DNA of 64,000 bases from Paraburkholderia sp. DHOC27 (GTDB lineage Bacteria > Pseudomonadota > Gammaproteobacteria > Burkholderiales > Burkholderiaceae), in the NCBI RefSeq assembly GCF_003429005.1, contig NZ_QVQV01000003.1, forward strand, positions 620,723 through 684,722, read 5' to 3'. A program made the translations under genes and the position numbers. Below, one piece after another: positions 35,194-44,456 of the stretch (within the stretch, counting starts at the first letter, position 1; each line of letters begins with the position of its first letter). Below the pieces are notes generated by a model. It was not told where the DNA came from. It searched no databases and was given only the letters and a program-made list of their open reading frames with translations.

Positions 35194-35945
35194 ATACGCT
35201 GGCGGAGCGCGAGAACGTCGAGGTGAGCGGGGTCGCGGCGGAGCCTGCGCTGGAGATCGCCGGTTTGCAGGCGTGGTACGGCGAATCCCATATATTGCAT
35301 GGCGTGAATCTGACGGTGAACCGCGGTGAAGTGGTGACGCTGCTCGGTCGCAATGGCGCGGGCCGGACCACGACGCTGCGCGCCATCATGGGACTCACCG
35401 GGCGTCGCACCGGCTCGATTCGCGTGGGTGGACGCGAGACGATCAATATGCCCACGCATCGTATCGCCCACTGCGGCATCGGATATTGCCCGGAAGAGCG
35501 GGGCATTTTTTCGAGCCTTTCGTGCGAGGAAAATCTGCTGTTGCCGCCGCCGGTTGGTGACGCCGCGCACATGATGTCGCTCGATGAAATCTACGCGATG
35601 TTTCCTAACCTGCAGGAACGCCGTGCCAGTCAGGGCACACGTCTCTCGGGCGGTGAGCAACAGATGCTGGCCGTGGCGCGCATCCTGCGCACGGGTGCGA
35701 GTCTGCTGCTGCTCGATGAAATCTCCGAGGGTCTCGCACCGGTCATCGTACAGGCCCTCGCGCGCATGATCGTCACGCTCAAGGCGCGTGGCTACACGAT
35801 CGTGATGGTCGAACAGAATTTCCGCTTCGCTGCGCCGCTCGCCGATCGCTTCTACGTGATGGAACACGGCGGCATCGTCGAGCACTTCAATGCAGGCGAA
35901 CTCGAAAGCAAGATGCCGGCGCTACACGATTTGCTCGGGGTATAG
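35190..35945 (+). CDS. livF: Branched-chain-type ABC transporter ATP-binding protein with Arg in Walker A
   Basis: A 251-residue ATPase with signature LSGGEQQMLAVARIL and Walker B LLLLDEISEG. The Walker A reads GRNGAGRTTTL, so the usual catalytic Lys is Arg (codon CGG at about 35373). Other parts of the site look intact. It starts at an ATGA overlap with livG. Lys-to-Arg here would normally weaken ATP hydrolysis, although some LivF-type proteins appear to carry it naturally, so the partner LivG may do most of the work. Confidence 0.92.
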   Translation: MNTLAERENVEVSGVAAEPALEIAGLQAWYGESHILHGVNLTVNRGEVVTLLGRNGAGRTTTLRAIMGLTGRRTGSIRVGGRETINMPTHRIAHCGIGYCPEERGIFSSLSCEENLLLPPPVGDAAHMMSLDEIYAMFPNLQERRASQGTRLSGGEQQMLAVARILRTGASLLLLDEISEGLAPVIVQALARMIVTLKARGYTIVMVEQNFRFAAPLADRFYVMEHGGIVEHFNAGELESKMPALHDLLGV

Positions 35946-36004
35946 ATGCGGATCGGTGCCGATTGCCTCTGATAACCACAAGCTCGGAAACCAGGAGACA
36001 GCAA

Positions 36005-37219
36005 ATGAAAATGACGACCCTCGCGCGGCTTTCGGTGTTCTGTTTTGCCGCGACGGCCAGCGCGGCGCTGACCGTGGGCAGTGCGCGAGCCGCTGACGAC
36101 GCAGTGAAGATCGGTTACATCACCGACATGTCGGGGCTGTATGCGGATATCGACGGGCCGGGCGGGCTCGAAGCGATCAAGATGGCCATTGCCGACTTCG
36201 GCGGCAAGGTCAACGGCAAGCCGATCGAACTGGTCTACGCGGATCACCAGAACAAGGCGGACATTGCTGCGTCGCGCGCACGGGAATGGTTCGATCGCGA
36301 TGGCGTCGACATGCTGCTTGGCGGTACGAACTCGGCGACGGGTCTGTCGATGAATCAGGTGGCGGCCGAAAAGCACAAGCCTTATATCAACGTTGGCGCC
36401 GGAGCCGACACGATGACTAATGAGCAGTGCACACCCTACACCGTGCACTACGCGTACGACACGACCGCGCTCGCCAAGGGCACCGGCTCGCAAATCACCA
36501 AACAGGGCGGCAAGACGTGGTTCTTCCTGACCGCCGATTACGCGTTCGGCAAGGCGCTGGAAAAAGCCACCTCGGACGTGGTGAAAGCCAACGGCGGACA
36601 GGTGCTCGGCGATGTGAAGCATCCGCTGTCGGCCTCCGACTTCTCGTCGTTCCTGTTGCAGGCGCAGGCCTCGAAGGCGCAGGTGCTTGGTCTCGCGAAT
36701 GCCGGTGGCGACACCGTCAACTCGATCAAGGCCGCCAAGGAATTCGGCATCACCAAGACGATGAAGCTCGCGGCGCTGCTGATCTTTATCGACGACATCC
36801 ACAGCCTGGGGCTCGAGACGACGCAAGGCCTCACGCTGACCGATAGCTGGTACTGGAACAAGGACGCCACCACCCGCAAGTGGGCCGAGCGCTACTTCGA
36901 CAAGACCAAGAGGATGCCGTCGAGCCTGCAGGCCGCGGACTATTCGGCCGTCATGACCTATCTGAATGCAGTCAAGGCAGTCGGCTCGACCGATGGCGAC
37001 AAGATCATGGCCCAGTTGAAGAAGACGAAGATCGACGACTTCTATGCGAAGGGCTATATCCGCGAAGACGGCAGCATGATTCACGATATGTATCTGATGC
37101 AGGTGAAGACGCCGGCGGAATCGAAAGAACCTTGGGACTACTACAAGATCATGGCGACGATCCCGGGCGACCAGGCGTTCACGACCAAAGCAGAGACGCG
37201 CTGCGCGTTGTGGAAGTAA
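36005..37219 (+). CDS. Branched-chain-type ABC transporter substrate-binding protein
   Basis: A 404-residue periplasmic binding protein of the LivK/Peripla_BP_6 type. The signal peptide ends near SARA at about residue 29, and the mature part opens DDAVKIGYITDMSGLYAD. The start at 36005 follows CCAGGAGACAGCAA. It lies 59 bases after livF and supplies ligand to LivHM. Members of this group bind amino acids, amides, aromatic acids or polyols, and the sequence alone does not name the ligand. Confidence 0.92.
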   Translation: MKMTTLARLSVFCFAATASAALTVGSARAADDAVKIGYITDMSGLYADIDGPGGLEAIKMAIADFGGKVNGKPIELVYADHQNKADIAASRAREWFDRDGVDMLLGGTNSATGLSMNQVAAEKHKPYINVGAGADTMTNEQCTPYTVHYAYDTTALAKGTGSQITKQGGKTWFFLTADYAFGKALEKATSDVVKANGGQVLGDVKHPLSASDFSSFLLQAQASKAQVLGLANAGGDTVNSIKAAKEFGITKTMKLAALLIFIDDIHSLGLETTQGLTLTDSWYWNKDATTRKWAERYFDKTKRMPSSLQAADYSAVMTYLNAVKAVGSTDGDKIMAQLKKTKIDDFYAKGYIREDGSMIHDMYLMQVKTPAESKEPWDYYKIMATIPGDQAFTTKAETRCALWK

Positions 37220-37372
37220 GCGCTGGCGAGGACCGTCTGCTGGTTTGCAATCTGCTGGCAGAGCGCTGCCGGTAGACGAGAGGTTTTTCACGCCAGGCGT
37301 GCATTGGGGTCGTCCGCATTTTGCAACGCCGCGGACTGCTCGATCTCTCCTTGACGATAGCTTAAGGATTCA

Positions 37373-38257
37373 ATGGAAATCTTTGGCATTCCGCTGTCGG
37401 CGATGCTGAGCCAGTTATTGCTCGGGCTCGTGAACGGCTCCTTCTACGCAATCCTGAGTCTGGGGCTGGCGATCATCTTTGGACTGCTCAATGTGATCAA
37501 CTTCGCCCACGGCGCGTTGTTCATGCTGGGCGCGATGCTCACGTGGATGGGTCTGGCGTATTTCAACCTGCCGTACTGGGTGATGTTGCTGGTCGCGCCG
37601 CTGGTGGTGGGCGCGTTCGGCATCGTGATCGAACGTTCGATGCTGCGCTGGCTGTACAAACTCGATCATCTGTATGGACTGCTGCTGACGTTCGGCGTGA
37701 CGCTGGTGGTGGAGGGTGTGTTCCGCTCCATCTATGGTTCGTCCGGGCAGCCCTACGATGTCCCCGAGGCGCTTTCCGGCGCGACCAATCTCGGCTTCAT
37801 GTTCTTGCCGAACTATCGCGCGTGGGTGGTGTTGGCCTCGCTGGTGGTGTGCTTCGCGACGTGGTTCGTCATCGAGAAAACGCGGCTCGGCGCCTATCTG
37901 CGCGCGGGCACGGAGAATCCGAAACTGGTGGAGGCATTCGGCGTCAACGTGCCTTTGATGATTACGCTGACGTATGGCTTCGGCGTGGCGCTCGCGGCCT
38001 TCGCCGGCGTGCTGGCCGCGCCGGTGATCCAGGTCTCGCCGCTGATGGGGCAGCCCATGATCATCACCGTGTTTGCGGTGGTGGTGATTGGCGGGATGGG
38101 CTCGATCATGGGCTCGATTCTGACTGGGCTGCTGCTCGGCGTGATCGAAGGATTCACGCGGGTGTTCTATCCGGAAGCGTCGGCGACCGTGGTGTTCGTC
38201 ATCATGGCGCTGGTCCTGCTGGTGCGGCCAGCGGGTCTTTTCGGCAGGGAAAAATAA
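37373..38257 (+). CDS. livH: Branched-chain-type ABC transporter permease LivH
   Basis: A 294-residue membrane permease with about eight hydrophobic helices and the LivH landmarks GLVNGSFYAILSLGLAIIFG and VVIGGMGSIMGSILTGLLLG. It forms half of the inner-membrane channel with LivM. It starts about 150 bases after the binding-protein gene. Its stop overlaps the livM start as TAATG at 38255-38259. Confidence 0.94.
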   Translation: MEIFGIPLSAMLSQLLLGLVNGSFYAILSLGLAIIFGLLNVINFAHGALFMLGAMLTWMGLAYFNLPYWVMLLVAPLVVGAFGIVIERSMLRWLYKLDHLYGLLLTFGVTLVVEGVFRSIYGSSGQPYDVPEALSGATNLGFMFLPNYRAWVVLASLVVCFATWFVIEKTRLGAYLRAGTENPKLVEAFGVNVPLMITLTYGFGVALAAFAGVLAAPVIQVSPLMGQPMIITVFAVVVIGGMGSIMGSILTGLLLGVIEGFTRVFYPEASATVVFVIMALVLLVRPAGLFGREK

Positions 38258-39228
38258 TGCAAAGGAAAGTGCTCTACGGGCTGCTGCTGCTCGCGCTTAT
38301 CGCGGTGCCGTTTATCGGCATTTATCCGTTGTTCGTGATGAAGGTGCTGTGCTTCGCACTGTTCGCGGCCGCGTTCAATCTATTGATCGGCTACACGGGG
38401 TTGCTGTCGTTTGGTCATGCGATGTTTCTGGGCATGGCCGGCTACACCACCGGTTATGCGATTCAGTCTCTCGGCTATTCGCCCGAGCTGGGCGTGCTCG
38501 CGGGCACAGCGGCGGCAACGCTGCTTGGTTTCGTCGTTGGCCTGTTCGCCATTCGTCGTCAGGGCATTTACTTCGCGATGGTCACGCTCGCACTCGCGCA
38601 GATGGTCTACTTCGTGTTCTTGCAGGCGCCATTCACGCATGGCGAGGATGGGCTGCAAGCGGTGCAACGCGGCAAACTGTTCGGCGTGCTCGATCTGTCT
38701 TCGGATATCGTGCTTTATTACGTCGTACTGGTCGTGATGGTGCTGATGTTCCTTCTGATTGTGCGGATCGTTCACTCGCCCTTTGGGCAGGTGCTGGTAG
38801 CGATCAAGGAGAACGGGCCGCGTGCGGTTTCGCTGGGTTACGACACCGATCGTTTCAAGCTGCTTGCGTTCGTGCTGTCTGCCGGCATCGCGGGATTGGC
38901 GGGTTCGCTGAAGGTGCTGGTGCTCGGCTTCGAAACCTTGAGTGACGCGTACTGGACCATGTCCGGGCTGGTGATTCTGATGACGCTCGTGGGGGGCATG
39001 GGCACGCTGTTTGGCCCGCTGCTGGGCGCGGCGTTGATCGTGGCGCTGGAGGATCGACTCGGCGACATTGGCGGCGCGCTGGCTTCGTGGACGGGCGTGC
39101 AATGGTTCAATTCGCTCGGCGAGTCGGCGACCATCGTGACGGGTCTGATTTTTATTGCCTGTGTGCTGGCGTTTCGACGCGGCATCGTGGGGGAAATCGT
39201 CGCGCGGGTGCGACCACTGCGAGCTTGA
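38257..39228 (+). CDS. livM: Branched-chain-type ABC transporter permease LivM
   Basis: A 323-residue permease with about nine hydrophobic segments. FNLLIGYTGLLSFGHAMFLG is the hallmark near the N-terminus, and the EAA-like loop is ENGPRAVSLGYD. The start at 38257 overlaps the livH stop by one base; the much longer frame from 37543 is a shadow of livH. It is the last gene of the transporter operon. Confidence 0.93.
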   Translation: MQRKVLYGLLLLALIAVPFIGIYPLFVMKVLCFALFAAAFNLLIGYTGLLSFGHAMFLGMAGYTTGYAIQSLGYSPELGVLAGTAAATLLGFVVGLFAIRRQGIYFAMVTLALAQMVYFVFLQAPFTHGEDGLQAVQRGKLFGVLDLSSDIVLYYVVLVVMVLMFLLIVRIVHSPFGQVLVAIKENGPRAVSLGYDTDRFKLLAFVLSAGIAGLAGSLKVLVLGFETLSDAYWTMSGLVILMTLVGGMGTLFGPLLGAALIVALEDRLGDIGGALASWTGVQWFNSLGESATIVTGLIFIACVLAFRRGIVGEIVARVRPLRA

Positions 39229-39258
39229 TGCATATGATCGAGGTTGGTATTTAGTTCG

Positions 39259-39269
39259 GTATCCGATAC
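39259..39269. promoter_or_regulatory. Perfect GTATC-C-GATAC palindrome
   Basis: The 11-base palindrome GTATCCGATAC lies 30 bases after the livM stop. It has the form of a GntR-type operator and pairs with a near match at 34208-34218 upstream of livG. It precedes a ribosome-binding-like AGGAGACA and an ATG that stops after three codons (39456-39467). Confidence 0.4.
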
Positions 39270-39480
39270 AAATTTAGCGTGATGACGAGAGCTGGACGAG
39301 AAGAGCATGATGCTCTGGATGCCCCAAATATGTGCCCCATTACAGTGCTGCGATGCACCACTAGGGTAAATGCTAGTTGTCCCAAATGGGGGGGTTGTTT
39401 AATCTTCCACCAGTTCTGATGAACACCGAATTTGCAGGTGGAGAACGAGGAGACAATGAGGCGCTAAGCGCCCAGACGAA

Positions 39481-39518
39481 AGCGCTGTTGGATTGATATC
39501 CAACAGCGCTTTTTATTT
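39481..39518 (+). terminator. Very strong intrinsic terminator
   Basis: AGCGCTGTTGGAT and ATCCAACAGCGCT form a perfect 13-base stem around TGAT, followed by TTTTATTT on the plus strand. It lies 253 bases after livM and 14 bases after a three-codon reading frame. It could end the livGFKHM transcript or a short separate RNA. Confidence 0.85.
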
Positions 39519-42290
39519 GTGCGTCGGAAATTGCATTGCGGTTTTTTAATCGACTCTGCGTTGCGTCTTTGTCTGCTTTCTTTAGTCGGGCGGTTTGTTT
39601 CCGGGATGTGTGATGTGTCTGGATGCGCCGTTCCGCGGGGTCTTTGGGGCTCTTGGTTCAACGTCGTCATCTGATTTGCGGATCACGCGTTTCCTTCTCT
39701 TCCTTTAAAGCTGGTCGGTCGATCAGCGCGCCGACAAACTCTACTAATTTTTAGCCAAGTAAATCGGGCCGCCGTTTATTTGCCCAATGGGCGGGCATTT
39801 GCCAAATCAGCAAAACGTGAATTGGACTGGTTATCGGTTGGTATTAACCGGTCGCGTTTTGCCGCGTATTGCAAACGGTGTGACCTGAATGAGTTATGGC
39901 TAAGGTGAATGTATCTGCGGCTTGATGCGAACCATAAAATCCGGCTGGTGAATACGCGAGGGCGGCCTTTTTGAACCTGATCGAGCGGCCCGGTTGGCTA
40001 GCGCTGCGCGTGGTTTTGCGGCGGAGAAGGGCGTGTTTGGCGCTTCGGCATCGAGTCGCTGGTTTCACACGCTGTGTTCGCGTGCCGGGCAAGCGGATGG
40101 CTGTAGGCGTTTGGAGGCAGGGAATAAGCGCAGATGGGCCTACAGACGTTCGGGTATGTGAAAGTCGAGGTGCCAGTGTGGGCGACGAGGCAGGTTGCAT
40201 CGCTCGGGATTCTTGAGAAGAACCCACACTCCTGCCGCTTGGAGATTTGCCGTGGAGAGCGTGCGGTGCATCGCGCTCCCGAGGGCAACGCATCTGAGTA
40301 AGGCGCGTGTTGAACGTGGGTAAGCCGATCGACGATGACTGTTTGTGTACTGTCAGCGGTTCGAGCATCACGTGGAGGGCGCTCGACGCGACGGATCCCG
40401 TCTCCAGGGGTAACGCACCGATGATTCTGATGGTCGCGTGGCCACGGCCATTGCAATTTAGCCTCAAGAGCGCTCGTGGGCTTTGGAGAGGCCGTAGACC
40501 GATAGCGTGGCAGCGTATGGGAAGTGCCCTTCATGGTCTCGCCAATGCCACGGGTGCCAAGTGGTATGCCGTCCTTCACGGCGGGGTCTCCACGCATCAT
40601 CTGACGCTGCTCGCGAATGAGTGCGACGTTTGCACGGACTCTTCGACGACGGAGCAGAGGCCGACACAACGGCGCTCGTAATCACGCAATAGGGCGCGTC
40701 TCTGTGGCTGGCAACGATCTCGTCGTGCTGCTGACGGCTTTGGTTGCGGCGCTTCTCGTTGTCGTGGCGTTGCGACCAATGAGCCATTTTCTGTTGCTAC
40801 GCGCGATCGCGTGAGGTTTGACGTTGTTCTACCGATTTCGGAATTTCGCGCCGTGACCGCGTTCGAGGTTATCAGTGGAATTGCGACGCGCGAGCTGTCC
40901 GGGATTCCGTCTGGAATCGGGGTGCCATGTCTATTTGCCGGATCTGGCTTGTATCGATGGCGCCGTGTGATGTCTGTTCAAAAGTTGCTTAATAAGCTGC
41001 CGAAGCGGGCGGCTCGGGCGCTGCAGTTAGATCCTGGGGCAGGCGGTGGGCGTCAACATGGCGTGGATGCGGTTGGCAACTATTGTTTGCATGACGGCTT
41101 TGAAAACGTTGCCATTTGATGCGCTTGTTCGGTCGCGAAAGTGTTTGGGGAGGCGCCGGGCGGCCTTATGGTGCAGAAGAACCAAAGGATGCGAAAGGGG
41201 AAGCGGTGCCGCACATTCGCTACCTCAGTCACGAAGCCATAGGTACAACGATGCTGACGGGCCGGCGCCGGGTCGGCACTGCATTTTTGGAATAGGCGGT
41301 GCTTTTTGTTGCTATCCGAGGCTCTAGTTGCAGTTGCTCACTGGACTCGATCCACCGGCATGCATTATCAGGGCAAGGAAGTGCACAGCGGCCACGTCGC
41401 GCTGCGTGAAAGGAGAAGGGAGAAGGGAGAAGGGAGAAGGAATAAGCGTGTTTGCGGTGGAGCACGATATTTGACTTCGCCATGAGTCTTACCGGTCACA
41501 AAAGGTAAAGAAGATGTTCCGGCTGTCCTCGGAGCGCATCTCGAACCGGTGCGCGAGGATAACAACGAAATTCCGCCAAGTGGACCTCGAATGGGAAGGG
41601 CTTGTGTTCGGTGGGAGAAACGAACCGCGGTATTCTGCTGGAGTCATTGAACGCCTCGAGCAGGTTGTCTCGGTAGTCGGACAAAAAGGTGCGGGCGAAT
41701 CCGAGTTTGTAATTACGATCATGGGCGTCCTACTCGCGTGTTGGGCCACGCTCAAGAGGTGCCTACGTACAAAGACGAGAACGTCTGCGGTTCGCGTCGA
41801 GCGGGAGGCATATGGCACATGCCTCGACCCGAGCTAATGTGAATTGCCCGCAACGATGAGCGACGAAGACAACTCGACACTCCGCATCTGTCAACGTAGA
41901 CAGAGAGGGGAGCGTACTTTTACCGATCGGCTTGAATCGGGCTCCACGCTCCTGCGGCACCGCGCATCACAAGCGAGCGTTCGACGCGCTTGCAGAGCAG
42001 AGCCGCGAACGCGGACTATCGGGCGACTGTCAGGGTGAGGCTGAAATATTGGTGCTCGGTGCGTGTGCTGGTCCTCTGCCGGGCACCCATACATTGCGAA
42101 GAAGATCCACGCGGCCCGCACGCCGCGCGAAGCGGATGTAGCGGTCGTCTAAATCGGTGGACCCTGAAAAACGACTCTGCTGCGCGTGATTGATCCCTCG
42201 CTCCACGGCTACCCACTTTGGACCTGATCAATCGCCGTTGCACTGGAGACGGCGAAGGCGGAGCCGACACAAAATCCGCGCTCTATAGAG
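39519..42290. other. Gene-poor, apparently decayed region
   Basis: About 2.8 kb with no convincing gene. All open frames are under 225 codons, overlap one another on both strands and resemble no family I recognise. Composition is less GC-rich than the flanks, with AT-rich patches near 39740-39850. A 7-base tandem repeat lies at 41412-41440. It looks like degraded accessory DNA between the ABC transporter operon and mnmG. Confidence 0.6.
41412..41440 (+). repeat. Tandem repeat of GGAGAAG, about four copies
   Basis: The unit GGAGAAG is repeated four times plus one base without interruption. It lies in the gene-poor region, outside any credible reading frame. A repeat of this kind can change copy number by slippage. 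Confidence 0.9.
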
Positions 42291-42361
42291 ACATTGCTCA
42301 GACTGAGCGAAAAGAATCGCAGCGCTCGCCTTGGCAAGGCAGGGTGCCGCTTTAGCCGCCA

Positions 42362-42377
42362 TGTTCCACGTGAAACA
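42362..42377. promoter_or_regulatory. parS: parS centromere site upstream of mnmG
   Basis: TGTTCCACGTGAAACA matches the universal bacterial parS palindrome at 15 of 16 positions. ParB, encoded about 3.7 kb downstream, should bind it and spread. It lies about 135 bases before the mnmG start codon. Confidence 0.9.
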
Positions 42378-42432
42378 CACCGCTTTTTTTACGGCTTGGC
42401 CATTCGGACGAATTCGGGCCAAAAGCGAACCC

Positions 42433-42438
42433 GCTATA
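42433..42438 (+). promoter_or_regulatory. Probable -10 element of the mnmG promoter
   Basis: A perfect TATAAT lies 60 bases before the mnmG ATG. No good -35 hexamer lies at the normal distance; the nearest TTGGCC (42406-42411) is too far away. It is downstream of the parS site. Confidence 0.45.
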
Positions 42439-42497
42439 ATCGGCCCTACATTTTCCTTTTGAAGGTTCACGCGCGGTGTCCTGGCGTGAAATCCGCG

Positions 42498-44456
42498 ATG
42501 CTTTTTCCCACAGAATTTGACGTAATTGTCGTCGGCGGCGGTCATGCCGGCACGGAGGCCGCCTTGGCGTCCGCGCGCATGGGCAACAAAACGCTCCTGC
42601 TGACTCACAATATCGAAACCCTCGGCCAGATGAGCTGCAATCCGTCCATCGGCGGCATTGGCAAAGGCCATTTGGTCAAAGAAGTCGACGCGCTCGGCGG
42701 CGCGATGGCCGCTGCCACGGACGAGGGCGGCATCCAGTTTCGGATCCTGAACTCGTCCAAGGGGCCGGCCGTGCGGGCGACGCGCGCGCAGGCAGACCGT
42801 CTGCTCTACAAGCAAGCTATCCGCCACCGGTTGGAGAATCAGCCCAACCTATGGTTGTTCCAGCAGGCAGTGGATGACTTGATGGTGGAAGGTGACCGAG
42901 TCGTGGGTGCCGTGACGCAGGTGGGAATTCGCTTCCGCTCGCGCGCAGTCGTGCTGACCGCCGGGACCTTTCTGGACGGCAAGATCCACGTCGGTCTCAA
43001 TAATTACACGGGTGGGCGCGCTGGCGATCCGGCCGCGGTTTCGCTTTCCTCGCGCCTGAAGGAGTTGAAGCTGCCGCAAGGGCGACTGAAGACGGGAACG
43101 CCGCCGCGTATCGACGGCCGCACGATCGACTTTTCGAAGCTCGAAGAGCAGCCAGGCGATCTCGATCCTGTGCCGGTGTTCTCCTTCATGGGCCGCGTCG
43201 AGCAACATCCGCGTCAGGTGCCGTGCTGGGTTACGCACACGAACGAACGGACGCACGACATCATTCGCGGCGGCCTGGATCGGTCGCCGATGTACACCGG
43301 CGTGATCGAGGGGGTGGGGCCGCGTTATTGCCCGTCAATCGAGGACAAGATCCATCGTTTTGCGTCAAAAGAGTCGCATCAGATCTTCCTCGAGCCGGAA
43401 GGCCTCACCACCAACGAGTTCTATCCCAACGGAATCTCCACCAGCCTGCCGTTTGACGTGCAGCTGGATCTGGTTCGTTCAATGGTCGGGCTCGAGCATG
43501 CGCACATCCTGCGCCCCGGCTATGCGATCGAGTATGACTACTTCGATCCGCGTGGACTGAAAGCCTCGCTGGAAACCAAGGTTATCAACGGGTTGTTTTT
43601 TGCGGGCCAGATTAACGGTACAACGGGCTACGAAGAGGCTGCCGCGCAGGGATTGTTGGCAGGTATCAATGCTGGCTTATTCGTGCAAGGCCGCGACGCC
43701 TGGTGCCCGCGGCGCGATCAGGCATATCTTGGCGTGCTGGTCGACGATCTGGTTACGCGTGGCGTATCTGAGCCTTACCGCATGTTTACAAGCCGGGCCG
43801 AGTATCGACTCAGTCTGCGGGAAGACAATGCGGACATGCGCCTGACCGAGATCGGCCGCGAGTTGGGAGTGGTGGACGACGTACGTTGGGACGCGTTCAG
43901 TCGGAAGCGTGACGCTGTTTCACGTGAAACAGCGCGTCTCCGTACGACGTGGGTGAATCCCAAGACGCTGTCCTCGGAAGAAGCGACCGCACTGTTGGGC
44001 AAAGCAATCGACCACGAATACAGTCTGGCCGATCTTTTGCGGCGTCCTGGTGTGACGTACGACGGCGTATGCGGGCTGCGCGAAGGCGCTTGTGGTCCCG
44101 CCGAAGCCTTGGCTGACGACGAAGTTCTGCTGGCGCAGATCAAGGAGCAGATCGAGATCGGCATCAAGTATCAAGGCTACATCGAGCGTCAGGCTGGCGA
44201 AATCGAGCGCAATGAGTCGCACGAGAACACCCGCTTGCCGGATGGCCTCGACTACGCCGAGATACGCGGCTTGTCATTCGAAGCGCGTCAGAAGCTCACC
44301 CAGTTCCGCCCTGAAACGATCGGTCAAGCCTCGCGTATTTCCGGCATTACGCCTGCGGCGATTTCGTTGCTCATGGTGCATCTGAAGCGCGGCTTGGGAC
44401 GTCGTTCGGTGAAACCGTCCGAGCCCGGTGCCGACTCGACGCCGGTGGCGCAATGA
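42498..44456 (+). CDS. mnmG: tRNA uridine-5-carboxymethylaminomethyl enzyme MnmG (GidA)
   Basis: A 652-residue FAD protein. [17 protein letters not shown] binds FAD, and the MnmG signatures [22 protein letters not shown] and [28 protein letters not shown] are intact. With MnmE it makes the cmnm5 group on wobble uridines, the substrate for MnmC. The start at 42498 gives a canonical N-terminus; the frame upstream to 42294 is not family-like. A perfect parS lies within it at 43916-43931, coding VSRET. The gene overlaps rsmG by four bases. Confidence 0.96.
   Translation: MLFPTEFDVIVVGGGHAGTEAALASARMGNKTLLLTHNIETLGQMSCNPSIGGIGKGHLVKEVDALGGAMAAATDEGGIQFRILNSSKGPAVRATRAQADRLLYKQAIRHRLENQPNLWLFQQAVDDLMVEGDRVVGAVTQVGIRFRSRAVVLTAGTFLDGKIHVGLNNYTGGRAGDPAAVSLSSRLKELKLPQGRLKTGTPPRIDGRTIDFSKLEEQPGDLDPVPVFSFMGRVEQHPRQVPCWVTHTNERTHDIIRGGLDRSPMYTGVIEGVGPRYCPSIEDKIHRFASKESHQIFLEPEGLTTNEFYPNGISTSLPFDVQLDLVRSMVGLEHAHILRPGYAIEYDYFDPRGLKASLETKVINGLFFAGQINGTTGYEEAAAQGLLAGINAGLFVQGRDAWCPRRDQAYLGVLVDDLVTRGVSEPYRMFTSRAEYRLSLREDNADMRLTEIGRELGVVDDVRWDAFSRKRDAVSRETARLRTTWVNPKTLSSEEATALLGKAIDHEYSLADLLRRPGVTYDGVCGLREGACGPAEALADDEVLLAQIKEQIEIGIKYQGYIERQAGEIERNESHENTRLPDGLDYAEIRGLSFEARQKLTQFRPETIGQASRISGITPAAISLLMVHLKRGLGRRSVKPSEPGADSTPVAQ
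43916..43931. promoter_or_regulatory. parS: Perfect parS centromere site inside mnmG
   Basis: TGTTTCACGTGAAACA is the universal 16-base parS palindrome with no mismatch. It is read as part of codons for Val-Ser-Arg-Glu-Thr in MnmG, so site and protein are under joint constraint. It is 1.55 kb from the other parS. Confidence 0.95.

Noticed and set aside
35852..37291. 479-codon minus-strand open frame opposite the binding-protein gene
   Set aside because: Shadow frame; the plus strand has a signal peptide, ribosome-binding site and operon context.
39300..39400. TGCTGCGATGCACCA sequence resembling a PhaR-type binding site
   Set aside because: I could not recall the consensus with enough certainty, and no polyhydroxyalkanoate gene is nearby.
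40970..41030. Segment reading KLLNKLPKRAARALQ, reminiscent of an IS256-type transposase
   Set aside because: Only about 15 residues match from memory, with no flanking transposase sequence or inverted repeats; too weak to annotate as a remnant.
41514..41837. 107-codon plus-strand frame in the gene-poor region
   Set aside because: No family resemblance, no clear ribosome-binding site, and an overlapping open frame on the opposite strand.
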